Assembly (NCBI RefSeq): GCF_014193845.1
Contig: NZ_JACHZX010000001.1
Location: 1,093,370 to 1,157,369, forward strand
Length of the DNA: 64,000 nt
Direction: 5' to 3'
Source: Sphingomonas sp. BK345
GTDB lineage: Bacteria; Pseudomonadota; Alphaproteobacteria; Sphingomonadales; Sphingomonadaceae
In this document: positions 28,351-36,765 of the stretch, piece after piece
Layout: each line of letters begins with the position of its first letter
Position numbering within the stretch: the stretch's first letter is position 1
Notes under the pieces: generated by a model
Databases searched by the model: none
The model's input: only the letters and a program-made list of their open reading frames with translations
What the model was told of the DNA's origin: nothing
Translations under genes and position numbers: made by a program

Positions 28351-29219
28351 GCGACCTGCTCCTTGATGAGGTCCGTCAGCGCGTCAGCCGCGCGGGTGCG
28401 ATAGCGTTCCTTGTGGCGCAGCGCGTGAAAGGCGCGGTCAGGCAACCCAAGCGGCAGCTCGACCAGATCGCCGGCCTTGAGCGCGCGTGCGACGACCAAT
28501 CGCGACAACACAGCGACGCCGGCACCGGCCTCGACCGCGGTACGCACCGCCTCGTTGGACGGCAGCGTTATCGCTACCGTCAGCTGGGCCGGATCAAACC
28601 CGCGCGTTCGCAGTACGTCCTCGAAGGTCGAGCGCGTGCCCGAACCCTGCTCGCGGACAATCCAGCGTGCAGCCCGAAGCCAGTCCTCGTCGACGCGCCC
28701 GGCGTCCTCGCGGCCGACCAGCACCATCGGGTCATGCCCGACATTCCAGTGGGCGAGCGCCGGTTCGTCCACCTCGCCCTCGACGAAACCGAGCTCCGCC
28801 GCGCCGCTCAGTACCTGCGCTGCCGCGCCCTCGGTGTTGTCGATCGCCAGCTCGACCGCGATCTGCGGGTGGCGTTCGTGGAAGGCGGCGAGCTTTGCCG
28901 GCAACCAGTAGCTCGCGATCGTCTGGCTGGCGACGATCCGCAATGAACCACGGGCAAGCCCGGCATAGTCCGCCAGCATCGTCTCGGCCTGCGCTGCCCG
29001 CCCCAGCACCGCGCGCGCTTCCTCCAGAAAGCCGCGGCCTGCTTCGGTCAGCTGGATGCCACGCCCGACGCGGTGAAACAGAGGAACCCCGTAGCGCGCT
29101 TCGAGGGCAGCAACCGCGCCGGAGGCAGCGGACTGCGTGACGTTCAGCGCTTCCGCTGCCTTGGTGACGTGTTCTCGCTCGGCGACACCGACGAAGATTC
29201 TGAGCTGCTCCAGGGTCAT
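28347..29219 (-). CDS. LysR-family transcriptional regulator of the sulfite operon
   Basis: A 290-aa protein from ATG 29219 (MTLEQLRIFVGVAEREHVTK). The winged HTH is in residues 1-60 (AAEALNVTQSAASGAVAALE), followed by a linker helix and a periplasmic-binding-like effector domain (RGSLRIVASQTIASYWLPAK at about 90). The start overlaps no divergent gene; the 146-bp region before it is shared with the sulfite oxidase gene at 29366. The regulator is first in the operon LysR-transporter-sorA-sorB, unlike the usual divergent arrangement, so it probably autoregulates the operon and may also control the divergent gene. The subtype resembles CbbR/CysB/YeiE-like regulators. Confidence 0.88.
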   Translation of the reverse strand: MTLEQLRIFVGVAEREHVTKAAEALNVTQSAASGAVAALEARYGVPLFHRVGRGIQLTEAGRGFLEEARAVLGRAAQAETMLADYAGLARGSLRIVASQTIASYWLPAKLAAFHERHPQIAVELAIDNTEGAAAQVLSGAAELGFVEGEVDEPALAHWNVGHDPMVLVGREDAGRVDEDWLRAARWIVREQGSGTRSTFEDVLRTRGFDPAQLTVAITLPSNEAVRTAVEAGAGVAVLSRLVVARALKAGDLVELPLGLPDRAFHALRHKERYRTRAADALTDLIKEQVA

Positions 29220-29270
29220 GCAGCTTACATCGCGCAATCTGATCGATACGACCAACCGTTTGATCTGTTT

Positions 29271-29292
29271 GTTCCAATCTGGATATCGGAAC
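29271..29292. promoter_or_regulatory. Candidate LysR operator (inverted repeat)
   Basis: GTTCC-N12-GGAAC inverted repeat with GATATC inside, between the divergent LysR and sulfite oxidase genes. LysR regulators bind interrupted dyads in such positions. Short arms make chance occurrence possible. Confidence 0.35.
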
Positions 29293-29365
29293 GATCGGCA
29301 ACCCTTCGTCTGCGATAGTCTCGAAGACCTGAAGCGATACGCGCGCCCGCAGCGTTTAATCGTCC

Positions 29366-30433
29366 ATGACCGATATGATCGAGCGCAAATCCGATCCCTT
29401 CAACGCCGAGCCGACGCCCGGCGCGCTGATCGAGCGGTTCCTGACGCCGCAGGCGCTGTTCTATGTGCGCAGCCATGGTGCGGTGCCTGATCTGCCTGCC
29501 GATTACCGGATCGAAGTGAGCGGGACGGGCATGGCGAGCCGCTCCTTCTCGGTGGAGGAGCTGAAGAGCACGTTTGCCACGCGCACGGTGACGGCAGTTC
29601 TCCAGTGCGCCGGCAACCGGCGCACGGATCTCCAGCAGGTCGCCAAAACGTCCGGCGACCCGTGGGACGTGGGCGCGATCGGCAATGCGGAGTGGACCGG
29701 CGTACGACTGTCTGACGTACTGGATGCGGTTGGTGCGCCGGACGCGTCCGACCTGTTCGTGGCGTTCACCGGCGCGGACGAGGTGGACATCGAAGGCAAG
29801 GAAGCATTGTTCGGGGTCTCGATCGCCATGGACAAGGCGCGGCAACCCGACGTCCTCATTGCCTGGGCGATGAATGGCGAGCCGCTGACGCCCGAACACG
29901 GCGCACCGCTCCGCATGGTGGTGCCGGGCTATGCCGGGGTGCGAAGCGCCAAATGGCTGACACGAATCGAGGTGCGCGACACGCCCTCCGGCGCACCGAT
30001 CCAGGCGCACGACTACAAGCTCTTTCCTGCCGATGTGACGAGCGACACCGTCGACTGGAGCCAGGGTCTGACCATCAATGCCATGCCGCTCAACGCCGCG
30101 ATCTGCGCGCCCGGCTCTGGCGAAAGCCTGCCGGCCGGGGAGGTGCGGATCGAGGGCTATGCCATCGCCTATGATCGCCGCGTCTCTCGGGTCGAAGTGT
30201 CGGTAAACGGTGGTCGCGACTGGCAGCAGGCGACGTTCGCCGATGATCCGGAGACGCACTGGGGTTGGCGGCGCTGGACCCTCGACGCCACGCTCGCGAA
30301 GGGGCGCCAGCATCTTGTCGTGCGCGCCTTCGACGAGGCTGGACAGGGACAGCCCGAACGGCCGGACACGATGTGGAACTTCGCCGGCTATCTGTGCACC
30401 GCCTGGCATCACGTGCACGTGCTGGTCGAATGA
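29366..30433 (+). CDS. Sulfite oxidase-family molybdoenzyme, cytoplasmic
   Basis: A 355-aa protein (MTDMIERKSDPFNAEPTPGA) without a Tat signal or haem-binding domain. The oxidoreductase molybdopterin domain has the Mo-ligand Cys in VLQCAGNRRTDLQQVA at about residue 77, AIGNAEWTGVRLSDVLDAVG, then LRMVVPGYAGVRSAKWLTRI. The Mo-co dimerisation domain spans about 225-350 (EGYAIAYDRRVSRVEVSVNG). It resembles eukaryote-type sulfite oxidase without cytochrome b5. It is divergent from the LysR-sorAB operon and overlaps the MgtC-like gene by 4 nt. The electron acceptor is unknown; oxygen or a soluble partner is possible. Confidence 0.88.
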   Translation: MTDMIERKSDPFNAEPTPGALIERFLTPQALFYVRSHGAVPDLPADYRIEVSGTGMASRSFSVEELKSTFATRTVTAVLQCAGNRRTDLQQVAKTSGDPWDVGAIGNAEWTGVRLSDVLDAVGAPDASDLFVAFTGADEVDIEGKEALFGVSIAMDKARQPDVLIAWAMNGEPLTPEHGAPLRMVVPGYAGVRSAKWLTRIEVRDTPSGAPIQAHDYKLFPADVTSDTVDWSQGLTINAMPLNAAICAPGSGESLPAGEVRIEGYAIAYDRRVSRVEVSVNGGRDWQQATFADDPETHWGWRRWTLDATLAKGRQHLVVRAFDEAGQGQPERPDTMWNFAGYLCTAWHHVHVLVE

Positions 30434-30942
30434 TCGAAGCGTCAGCGGCATCGGACATCGCCTTCTGGATCGATGCGATCGGGCGGCTGGTGGTGGCGAC
30501 CGCGGCCGGGATGGTACTCGGCTGGGAACGCTCGCGCGAGAACCGGCAGATCATGGGCTTGCGGACGCTGGGTCTGGTCGGTCTGGCGAGTTGCATCGCC
30601 GTGCAGGCGATCGTGCACAGTGGCTTGCCGAACGTGAACGCCGACGCCGCAGGGCGGGCGATGCAGGGCATTCTGGCAGGCGTCGGCTTCATCGGTGCCG
30701 GCGCGGTGCTGCGGGTCGGCCAGGGTCAGGAAGTGCATGGACTGGCGACTGCCGCGTGCATCTGGGTCACGGCCACGATCGGCGCGGCGGCAGGGTTGGC
30801 GGTGTGGCCGCTCATCATCGGCGGGGTAAGCCTTGCTATGCTCGTCCTGTTCGTCGGCGCTCCGCTGGAACGGCGCATTCGCGAGCGGGCCCGCCTGACG
30901 CCGGCCGAGGCCGACAGGAAGGATGCCGAGCGCAAGCCCTGA
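30430..30942 (+). CDS. MgtC/SapB-family membrane protein
   Basis: A 170-aa protein starting inside the stop of the sulfite oxidase gene (ATGA). About four to five hydrophobic helices; the family motif near the N-terminus is GRLVVATAAGMVLGWERSRE, followed by LRTLGLVGLASCIAVQA and GILAGVGFIGAGAVLR. MgtC/SapB proteins affect Mg homeostasis and acid/intracellular survival. Coupling to a sulfite oxidase is unexplained. Confidence 0.85.
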   Translation: MIEASAASDIAFWIDAIGRLVVATAAGMVLGWERSRENRQIMGLRTLGLVGLASCIAVQAIVHSGLPNVNADAAGRAMQGILAGVGFIGAGAVLRVGQGQEVHGLATAACIWVTATIGAAAGLAVWPLIIGGVSLAMLVLFVGAPLERRIRERARLTPAEADRKDAERKP

Positions 30943-30994
30943 TCGCGCTGGACCGCCCAGTGCCTGTCGGCGCTGAGAAGCAGCAAGGGCGCTA

Positions 30995-31798
30995 TCAGGA
31001 CACCAGCGCCGCATCGGCCTGCCGCCGGACCTCATCGGCAATCGGATGCAGCTCGGCCGCAGGCCGCTCGCCCACCACACTATAGCCGATCCCGTCGACC
31101 GCCCATGTGACCCGGCCCATGGTCCCGCTGGACGTGCTGGTCATGCTCGCGGTCTTGTCGATCTGCATAGGCCTCGTCAGCACCGCGAGCTTCGACGCTT
31201 GCGGTCCATCGTAGAGGAGTAGTGCCGCAGGGCCGTGGGGCGTTGCGACCAATCGCCCCCCGCCATAGCGGTAACCGGCTGTGCTGAGGTCCGGGATGGT
31301 GACGCGCTCACCCAGTCGGGCGGAGGTCCACCGGATCAGCATGGCGCGCTGGTCGGGGCCGATTTCCGCCGGTCGGATCCGGTCGGCGGCATAGACCCGG
31401 AAATTGTCACTCGCCTCGTTGGCCAGCGCCGCGATGCCCGCGCGCGGTTCGCCGCTCCACCGCGCACTCGACCAGCCCCCGCCAAACCCGACCGCCAGCA
31501 GAAGCGACGCGAAGATGGCGAGTTGCCAAGGCGGTTGGCGTTGTCGTCCCCTGATGACTGCGACGCGCATCGTCGCCGGAATGGGTTCATCCGCGATCGG
31601 GGCAAACAAAGATGCAAGGGCTCGCGCCTGCTCCGCCTGCTCCCGCAAACGGGCATGCACGTCCGGCTGGCCTTCGCTGCGGCTGACCCGTGCAGCACAG
31701 AACGACGATGGCGACGAAGCTGCGGCGATCAACGCAGCGTTCTCGCCCCTATGGTCGCTGTTCAAGGCACACGGCAGCCTCCGCCTCATGTACGCCAT
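30995..31798 (-). CDS. Anti-sigma-factor-like membrane protein, N-terminus atypical
   Basis: About 267 aa from the chosen ATG 31798; the frame is open to 32038 and the start is uncertain. A single transmembrane segment (WQLAIFASLLLAVGFGGGW) is at about residue 90. Before it is LREQAEQARALASLFAPIAD, typical of the region just upstream of the membrane helix in sphingomonad anti-sigma factors. The usual N-terminal zinc-finger/DGEL segment is not recognisable. The C-terminal 150 residues are an extracytoplasmic sensor-like domain. No ECF sigma gene is adjacent, so the gene may be a stranded or degenerate half of a sigma/anti-sigma pair. Confidence 0.5.
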   Translation of the reverse strand: MAYMRRRLPCALNSDHRGENAALIAAASSPSSFCAARVSRSEGQPDVHARLREQAEQARALASLFAPIADEPIPATMRVAVIRGRQRQPPWQLAIFASLLLAVGFGGGWSSARWSGEPRAGIAALANEASDNFRVYAADRIRPAEIGPDQRAMLIRWTSARLGERVTIPDLSTAGYRYGGGRLVATPHGPAALLLYDGPQASKLAVLTRPMQIDKTASMTSTSSGTMGRVTWAVDGIGYSVVGERPAAELHPIADEVRRQADAALVS

Positions 31799-32342
31799 CG
31801 CCAGCCGGCTCTCGCTGCCAATCGGCGATCCGCCGCTACCGATCATGCGCGTCGGGGCTGACATCTTGGCGGCCGTCGAGACCGCCCTTGACCATTTGGG
31901 GGCCCGTCGAGCCAACTGACCGCCTTCCCGCAAACGAACCCGTAGCGGGACAGTAGCCTTTCTCACCATGCCGAGAGGCGTCGGAGGCATCGGCTTTCCC
32001 GAAATATGTTCCCAATTGCTCTTTCCCGAAATTGGCATTCGAGGATGGGGAAACGGGAACGGTCGGGCTGAACCAATGGCCGATTTCGGGAAAACAGGTT
32101 GCCTGCCTGAGCGTCAAAGTTTGGGCGCTTGCGACGCCCGCCCTCTCGTGCCGAGGACCCAGAAGCGGTCACTGCCGGCGTCGGCTCCGGCTCCCCACTT
32201 CGGACGCTCATTCATCTTCGCGGCCGCACGCGTGACGCGCCGCAAAGCCATTCATCTGGTCGAGTCTGGCAGGTTAGGTGACAGGAAGCTTTCGGACGCG
32301 CGATTGCGATAGCGGATCCTCGATCCCGTGCTAGGACAAGGA
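31799..32342. other. Intergenic region with repeated TTTCCCGAAAT motif
   Basis: About 540 bp without a supported gene. TTTCCCGAAAT occurs at 31995-32005 and 32022-32032, and inverted at 32083-32093. A dispersed 35-bp repeat copy lies at 32137-32171. Local composition is less GC-rich than the flanks. Confidence 0.6.
32137..32171 (+). repeat. Dispersed 35-bp repeat, copy A
   Basis: Shares a near-identical core (CTCTCGTG, then GAGGACCCAGAA, then CGGTCA) with 33832-33866 and 36457-36491. All three copies are intergenic and in the same orientation. Confidence 0.7.
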
Positions 32343-33128
32343 ATGATGCTGTGGATCATCGCGGCGGCCGCCGCGCAGGCGCCCGCGCAGCCGCTAGAGC
32401 CGAGTAGCCGCTGGGCGCTCGACGCGTCGTCGGCCGCGTGCATCGCGCAGCGCTCCTTCGGCGAGGGGCAGGTCGACGTGTCGGTTGCTAGCCCGCCCTT
32501 GGAGAAGAAGGTGATGGTCACGATCGGACTTCCCGTCCTCGTCCGTGCGCACGTTGGCGACGCGGTGACGCTAGTCTTCGGCCCCCGCGGGGAACGTGTC
32601 GACGGCAAGGCGATACAAGTCGCGCCGCACGGCGCAGGAAAATACGACTTCGGTGTCGAGACGTTCATCGCTAACTTGCCGAAGCGAGTTTTCGAGACGG
32701 TCGGTCTGGAGGTGCGGGGCAAGATGCGCGTCAACCTGCACACCGGCTCGATGAGCGCGATTGTGCAGGCAGTGGAGCGCTGCCAACGCGACGTCCTGGC
32801 GAGCTACGGCGTCGACCCCGAGCGGAATAAGAACGTGACGGTACCGGCGCTTTTGCAGGATTACGTGAACCTTCTCGCGCCTTGGAACTACCCGCCCGAA
32901 GCGAAGAAACAACGCGCTGAGGGTCGGGTCGCGGCGCTTGTCCACGTCAGCGCCGGCGGGCGGGTGGAGACCTGTGCCCCGGTGGAGACGTCCGGGAACA
33001 AGGCGCTCGACCAGGGCACCTGCGTCCTCCTGGTTCGAATGGGGCGCTACACGCCGGCACGAGACGCACTCGGCGTCAGCATCGCATCCGATCAGGTCGT
33101 CGCGGTCCGCTGGACCCTTCCTGAGTAG
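32343..33128 (+). CDS. Secreted TonB C-terminal-domain-like protein
   Basis: A 261-aa protein with AGGACAAGGA before two adjacent ATGs (32343, 32346). A short signal peptide, MMLWIIAAAAAQAPAQP, is followed by an unrecognised beta-rich domain (about 30-150). A TonB C-terminal-like domain is at about 190-255 (GRVAALVHVSAGGRVETCAP, then TCVLLVRMGRYTPARDALG). Such proteins are common in sphingomonads; they resemble the energy-transducer TonB C-terminus but lack the membrane anchor and Pro-rich spacer. The exact role is unknown. It is related in type to 34411-36366. Confidence 0.75.
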   Translation: MMLWIIAAAAAQAPAQPLEPSSRWALDASSAACIAQRSFGEGQVDVSVASPPLEKKVMVTIGLPVLVRAHVGDAVTLVFGPRGERVDGKAIQVAPHGAGKYDFGVETFIANLPKRVFETVGLEVRGKMRVNLHTGSMSAIVQAVERCQRDVLASYGVDPERNKNVTVPALLQDYVNLLAPWNYPPEAKKQRAEGRVAALVHVSAGGRVETCAPVETSGNKALDQGTCVLLVRMGRYTPARDALGVSIASDQVVAVRWTLPE

Positions 33129-33285
33129 GGCGACGAGCGCGAGAAGGTCGCCGTACCTTCCATAGGCTAAAGCCCTCCCCATCTCGGCCTTGTACCCCGG
33201 ACGCCGGCTGGAAGCACATCGAACGTCTGAGATGTCAGGATAGCGGCCCGGCGGCTCTCGAGCTGAGATTGGGTTGGAACGGACG

Positions 33286-33750
33286 CTAGCCGTCCAACAT
33301 CTCCCTCCGCTCGTCCTCCGTGCATAGGGCGAACGCTGCCAACGAACGTTGGCCTTTGGCATAAGCGACTACGGCGAAAGCGCCCTGAACAACTAAGTCG
33401 TCGTTCGATTGACCAAGATCTCGCATCGCGATCGGGAGTAAGGCTGCCCAAACCCATTCGTAGTTACGCGACAGTTCGAAAGGAATTGGAGGGTTGCCCT
33501 CGGTCCCTCGAGCCTCTTCGATTGACGCCAAAAGATTATACGCTTTCCAGTCAGGTGCAGCTTGCTCCTGCATCATCCGCACTATTTCGCTGACGGCCGC
33601 ATATTAGGCTGAGTTGACACTTCCCTGGTGGTATAGCTGCTCCCAGAGTTCGCGCGGCGCGTCAACGGCCTCGCCGTCAGCCCATTTCTTGATCGCAGGT
33701 CGCGGGTCATACGGCTCACCGTAGGCGCTCAGCCAAGGATCGTCGGACAC
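33286..33750 (-). pseudogene. Hypothetical gene interrupted by an in-frame stop codon
   Basis: A GTG at 33750 with GGAG 6 nt upstream opens a frame reading SDDPWLSAYGEPYDPRPAI and onward, and ends at a TAA (33604-33606) after 48 codons. The same frame resumes directly (YAAVSEIVRMMQEQAAPDWK) and stays open to a stop at 33286, giving 98 more residues from ATG 33582. Both halves have normal protein composition, so they look like one gene of about 154 codons with a nonsense mutation. The family is unknown. Alternatives are two separate small genes or a sequencing error. Confidence 0.65.
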
Positions 33751-33831
33751 ATATTGCTCCAGCTAAGGGCGTCCGGTTCTAACGCGACAGCATGAGCGGC
33801 GGAACGGCGGATTTTGCGCGCTTTCGGCCAC

Positions 33832-33866
33832 CCTGCGCTCTCGTGGCGAGGACCCAGAAACGGTCA
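33832..33866 (+). repeat. Dispersed 35-bp repeat, copy B
   Basis: Second copy of the 32137-32171 repeat, with the same GAGGACCCAGAA core and CGGTCA end; it lies between the broken gene and the thioredoxin-like gene. Confidence 0.7.
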
Positions 33867-33911
33867 TCCAGGGCCACCTAACGCCCTCCGACGATTTGCT
33901 AGATCAATCAG

Positions 33912-34418
33912 CTAGGGCTTCCCACAATCGCCAATAAGAAGGCCCACTCGCTCGGCATCCATGCCGCCACCTTTCGCAGCGCAGACCTGGCCACTCGCAT
34001 CAGTCACAAACCCGAACGGCAGACCCACCGCCCGTGACATGGCATCGGTACGGTAACGACGCTCTTCACCTGCTGGCGGCGACCAGCGGTAGACCACGGG
34101 AACATCGCGCCACATCGCCCGGGCACGTGGTCCGTCTTCTATCATGAGCACACGCACTGCCCGCGGTTTTGCCGCCTGTGCGATCGCATCAAGCCGCGAG
34201 ATCTCAGCGTGACAAGGAGCGCACCAGGGAGCCACGAGCAATAGCACGCTGCTTTCCGGGTAGCGGACAGGCTGTTCGGCCGCGAATGCCGGCCCGCCAA
34301 AGCATGCCAGAATGGTGACGACTCCACGTCCAACCGCACGCCAGCGTGCGCTTCTTCCCTCGACAGCGCCGTCGTGCCGTGATGTCTCTGCCGCAAACGA
34401 GGGAGGGGTCATGTCCAT
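33912..34418 (-). CDS. Secreted thioredoxin-like protein
   Basis: Up to 168 aa. A hydrophobic segment (GVVTILACFGGPAFA) at about residues 32-46 acts as signal peptide, preceded by an unusually long N-region. The thioredoxin active site is in LLLVAPWCAPCHAEI at about residue 60-75 (WCAPC, the TlpA/ResA-type arrangement). A second Cys pair lies near the C-terminus (QVCAAK, GDCGKP). It is probably a periplasmic disulfide reductase or oxidase. Only ATGs at 34418 and 34412 are in frame, so the 5' end overlaps the start of the divergent gene at 34411 by a few bases, which is odd. Confidence 0.75.
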   Translation of the reverse strand: MDMTPPSFAAETSRHDGAVEGRSARWRAVGRGVVTILACFGGPAFAAEQPVRYPESSVLLLVAPWCAPCHAEISRLDAIAQAAKPRAVRVLMIEDGPRARAMWRDVPVVYRWSPPAGEERRYRTDAMSRAVGLPFGFVTDASGQVCAAKGGGMDAERVGLLIGDCGKP

Positions 34419-36366
34419 ATCATTGCTCGCGCTGGCGTTGGCGGGTCAAGCGGCAGCAGCCGCGCAAGCGCCCGCAGCTGCGCCTCAGAGCGCACAAGCG
34501 CGCTTCGATGCAGCGAGCCAGGCTGTGGCGGAGGGCCGATGCGCCGAGGCCGTGAAGGTGTTCGCCACGATGGCGAAGAGCCGCAATCCTCTACTCGCCG
34601 CCACGATCGACGTGCGCAACGGGCGCTGCCTGGTTGATCTCGGGCAGGTGGAAGAGGGCAAAGCAGCCATCGCGCGCGGATTGCCTGTGCTTGCCGGCAA
34701 GGGTGTCGAGTTTTCCGGTGACGTCTACGAGGCGCACATGACGCTCGCACGCCTGGCTGAACGCACGTTCGACTATGATGAGGCAGCCAAGGAGTACCGC
34801 GCCGCGGCCGATCCGTTGCAAGGTGGGTCGCGAGTTCCGGCATTGCTGCGCCTGGCGTTGGTGACGATGTTCGATCACGACGGCCGCGCGTTGGCCGCGG
34901 CCGAAGAGGCGCGCGCACTGGTGCTCGCCGAGCCGACGCTCAGCAAGAAGGACCTGGCGGCGGTGCAGACCGTGCACGCGCGCGTCCTGCTGAACGAGGG
35001 GCGTGCCAGGGAGGCGTATACCGAGCTCAAGAACAGCCTAAGCAAACAGGGTGGGCTGACCAGCCGTGTCGGCGCCGACGATATCTCGACACGCTCGGAC
35101 CTGGCAATCGCGGCGTTAAAGAACAACGATCGTGACAACGCGCGACTCTACCTCGCTTATACCGGCGCCGGGCGGATGCGAGACACACCGTTCACCAGAG
35201 CCGCGTCGATGGATCCGCCGGCGTGCGGCGAAGGTGGGCTGGCCCCGGAGGACGAGGCAATCGTCGAGTTTTCGCTGGAGCGCGACGGGCACGTAGCCGG
35301 TGTCGCCCCGGTCTACACCAACGGCAATCGCGCGAAGGCACTGGCCTTCGCTCGCGCGGTAACGGACTGGTCGTGGCGAGCGGAGGACGTCGCAAAAATC
35401 CCCGCGCTGTTCCGCTACACCACCCGCGTCGAGTTGCGCTGCGTCAAGGCGGACGGTGCGCCTGGAGTGACACGGCCCCTCAAGGAAGCGTTCGAGGCAT
35501 GGCTGGCCGAGAAAGGTGCGCCAACCCCGCCGTGGGCCGACCAACCCGCAGCGTTGGCGCTTGCCACGCAACGCGCCGCGCTCGCCGCGGCGAACACCAA
35601 GAACGATGCCGTAGCCCAGGCGCAGGCCGCGCTGGCTCTGAGCGACAATCCGGTGCTCGACGGACAGGAGCGACCAGCCCTTCATGCCACCGTGCGGACG
35701 GCTGTGGCATCGCTCTCGCCGCCGGTTGCGGTGCGCACTTACGTCGAGATGGCCGCGCCCGAGAAAGTCGACGAGGATAGCGAGTCCTGGAAGGCTCGGA
35801 TGCGCGACCTACTGGCCCGGCCCGGTGTTTCTGGCGATCCGCTATCGGCGGCAACGCTGCGATTGCTGATTGCCCAACCCGCGTACCGCAAGGGCCCGCC
35901 TGCCGACGCGGCCGTTCTCGTGGCAGCAGTGAGCGGCGACCCGGCTCTGCCGCCACGCCATCCATTGAAGATCGCGGCCTTGCTCGAGGAGGCCAACGTC
36001 CTTGCTGCTAAGGGCGATGTCGCTGGCGCGCGTGCCGTGTTTGATCGTACCGGGCTTACGGCCGAGCAATGTGCGACAGTCGGTCTGCAGCCCGCGGTTC
36101 AGCGCATGAGTGGCAGCGCCAGCGATTTTCCTCAGGAGGCACAGCGGCTTGGCTTTGAGGGGTGGGTACGCACTTCCTTCGACATCACTCCGGATGGCCG
36201 TACGATCGCGCCGCGAGCCGTGATCGCCTACCCGCCCTTCATCTTCGACGAAGCCGCGAACGGCATCATACGCGACGCGCGCTTCAGCAGCACCTTTCGT
36301 CCGGAAGGCGCGCTGGCCTGCTCGGGGCAGCAGCAATCCGTCCTGTTCTTGCTCCCAGGCCGGTGA
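34411..36366 (+). CDS. Secreted TPR-like protein with TonB C-terminal domain
   Basis: A 651-aa protein from ATG 34411 (MSISLLALALAGQAAAAAQA) with GGGAGGGG just upstream. A signal peptide is followed by Ala-rich helical repeats of TPR type (about 40-240: ARLAERTFDYDEAAKEYRAA, ALVLAEPTLSKKDLAAVQTV). A first TonB_C-like segment (about 270-350) and a second at the C-terminus (RLGFEGWVRTSFDITPDGRT, then FSSTFRPEGALACSGQQ) follow. It belongs to the periplasmic TonB-domain proteins typical of sphingomonads. The partner and role are unknown. Confidence 0.8.
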   Translation: MSISLLALALAGQAAAAAQAPAAAPQSAQARFDAASQAVAEGRCAEAVKVFATMAKSRNPLLAATIDVRNGRCLVDLGQVEEGKAAIARGLPVLAGKGVEFSGDVYEAHMTLARLAERTFDYDEAAKEYRAAADPLQGGSRVPALLRLALVTMFDHDGRALAAAEEARALVLAEPTLSKKDLAAVQTVHARVLLNEGRAREAYTELKNSLSKQGGLTSRVGADDISTRSDLAIAALKNNDRDNARLYLAYTGAGRMRDTPFTRAASMDPPACGEGGLAPEDEAIVEFSLERDGHVAGVAPVYTNGNRAKALAFARAVTDWSWRAEDVAKIPALFRYTTRVELRCVKADGAPGVTRPLKEAFEAWLAEKGAPTPPWADQPAALALATQRAALAAANTKNDAVAQAQAALALSDNPVLDGQERPALHATVRTAVASLSPPVAVRTYVEMAAPEKVDEDSESWKARMRDLLARPGVSGDPLSAATLRLLIAQPAYRKGPPADAAVLVAAVSGDPALPPRHPLKIAALLEEANVLAAKGDVAGARAVFDRTGLTAEQCATVGLQPAVQRMSGSASDFPQEAQRLGFEGWVRTSFDITPDGRTIAPRAVIAYPPFIFDEAANGIIRDARFSSTFRPEGALACSGQQQSVLFLLPGR

Positions 36367-36765
36367 TTACATCATCAACGAGGGTACATGGACTACTCGG
36401 CGTGCGCTGGTACGGCGCTGTTTGGTCCGAGTGACTGATCTCGGGCGAACGCGGCTCCTGCCCTCTCGTGAGGAGAACCTAGCAACGGTCAGGCCGGGCA
36501 ACCTGCCCGCCGCTAACCTGCGGCCGCTCGTCGTCTAATCGCGTCGGGCGCAAGGGTTTTCTGAGATGCCGCTGCCGGGAGCATGGTCGTCTTCGCGGTC
36601 GGCATGTGCCGCCGCATGATGGGGCTTCGCGGGGCGACCCCTCCGAGGTTCATCACGCATTCTGCTGCCGTTGGGGCAACGGATGCAACGAGCGTCGCGG
36701 AGTGGGTCGGCCTACGTCCCGGCAGGACGTCTCGCAGCGCCTTGCGACGCGGACGAGCTCGGGTG
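36367..36765. other. Non-coding flank 3' of the IS110 transposase, with repeat copy C
   Basis: About 400 bp without a supported gene. The part next to the transposase is probably the IS110 non-coding end. The dispersed repeat copy C lies at 36457-36491. IS ends could not be fixed because IS110 elements lack clear terminal inverted repeats. Confidence 0.5.
36457..36491 (+). repeat. Dispersed 35-bp repeat, copy C
   Basis: Third, more diverged copy of the repeat at 32137 and 33832; it keeps CCTGCCCTCTCGTG and ends CAACGGTCA. Confidence 0.65.

Noticed and set aside
31560..31800. Frameshift in the anti-sigma-like gene
   Set aside because: Other frames near the N-terminus do not restore a zinc-finger or DGEL motif, so a simple frameshift is not supported.
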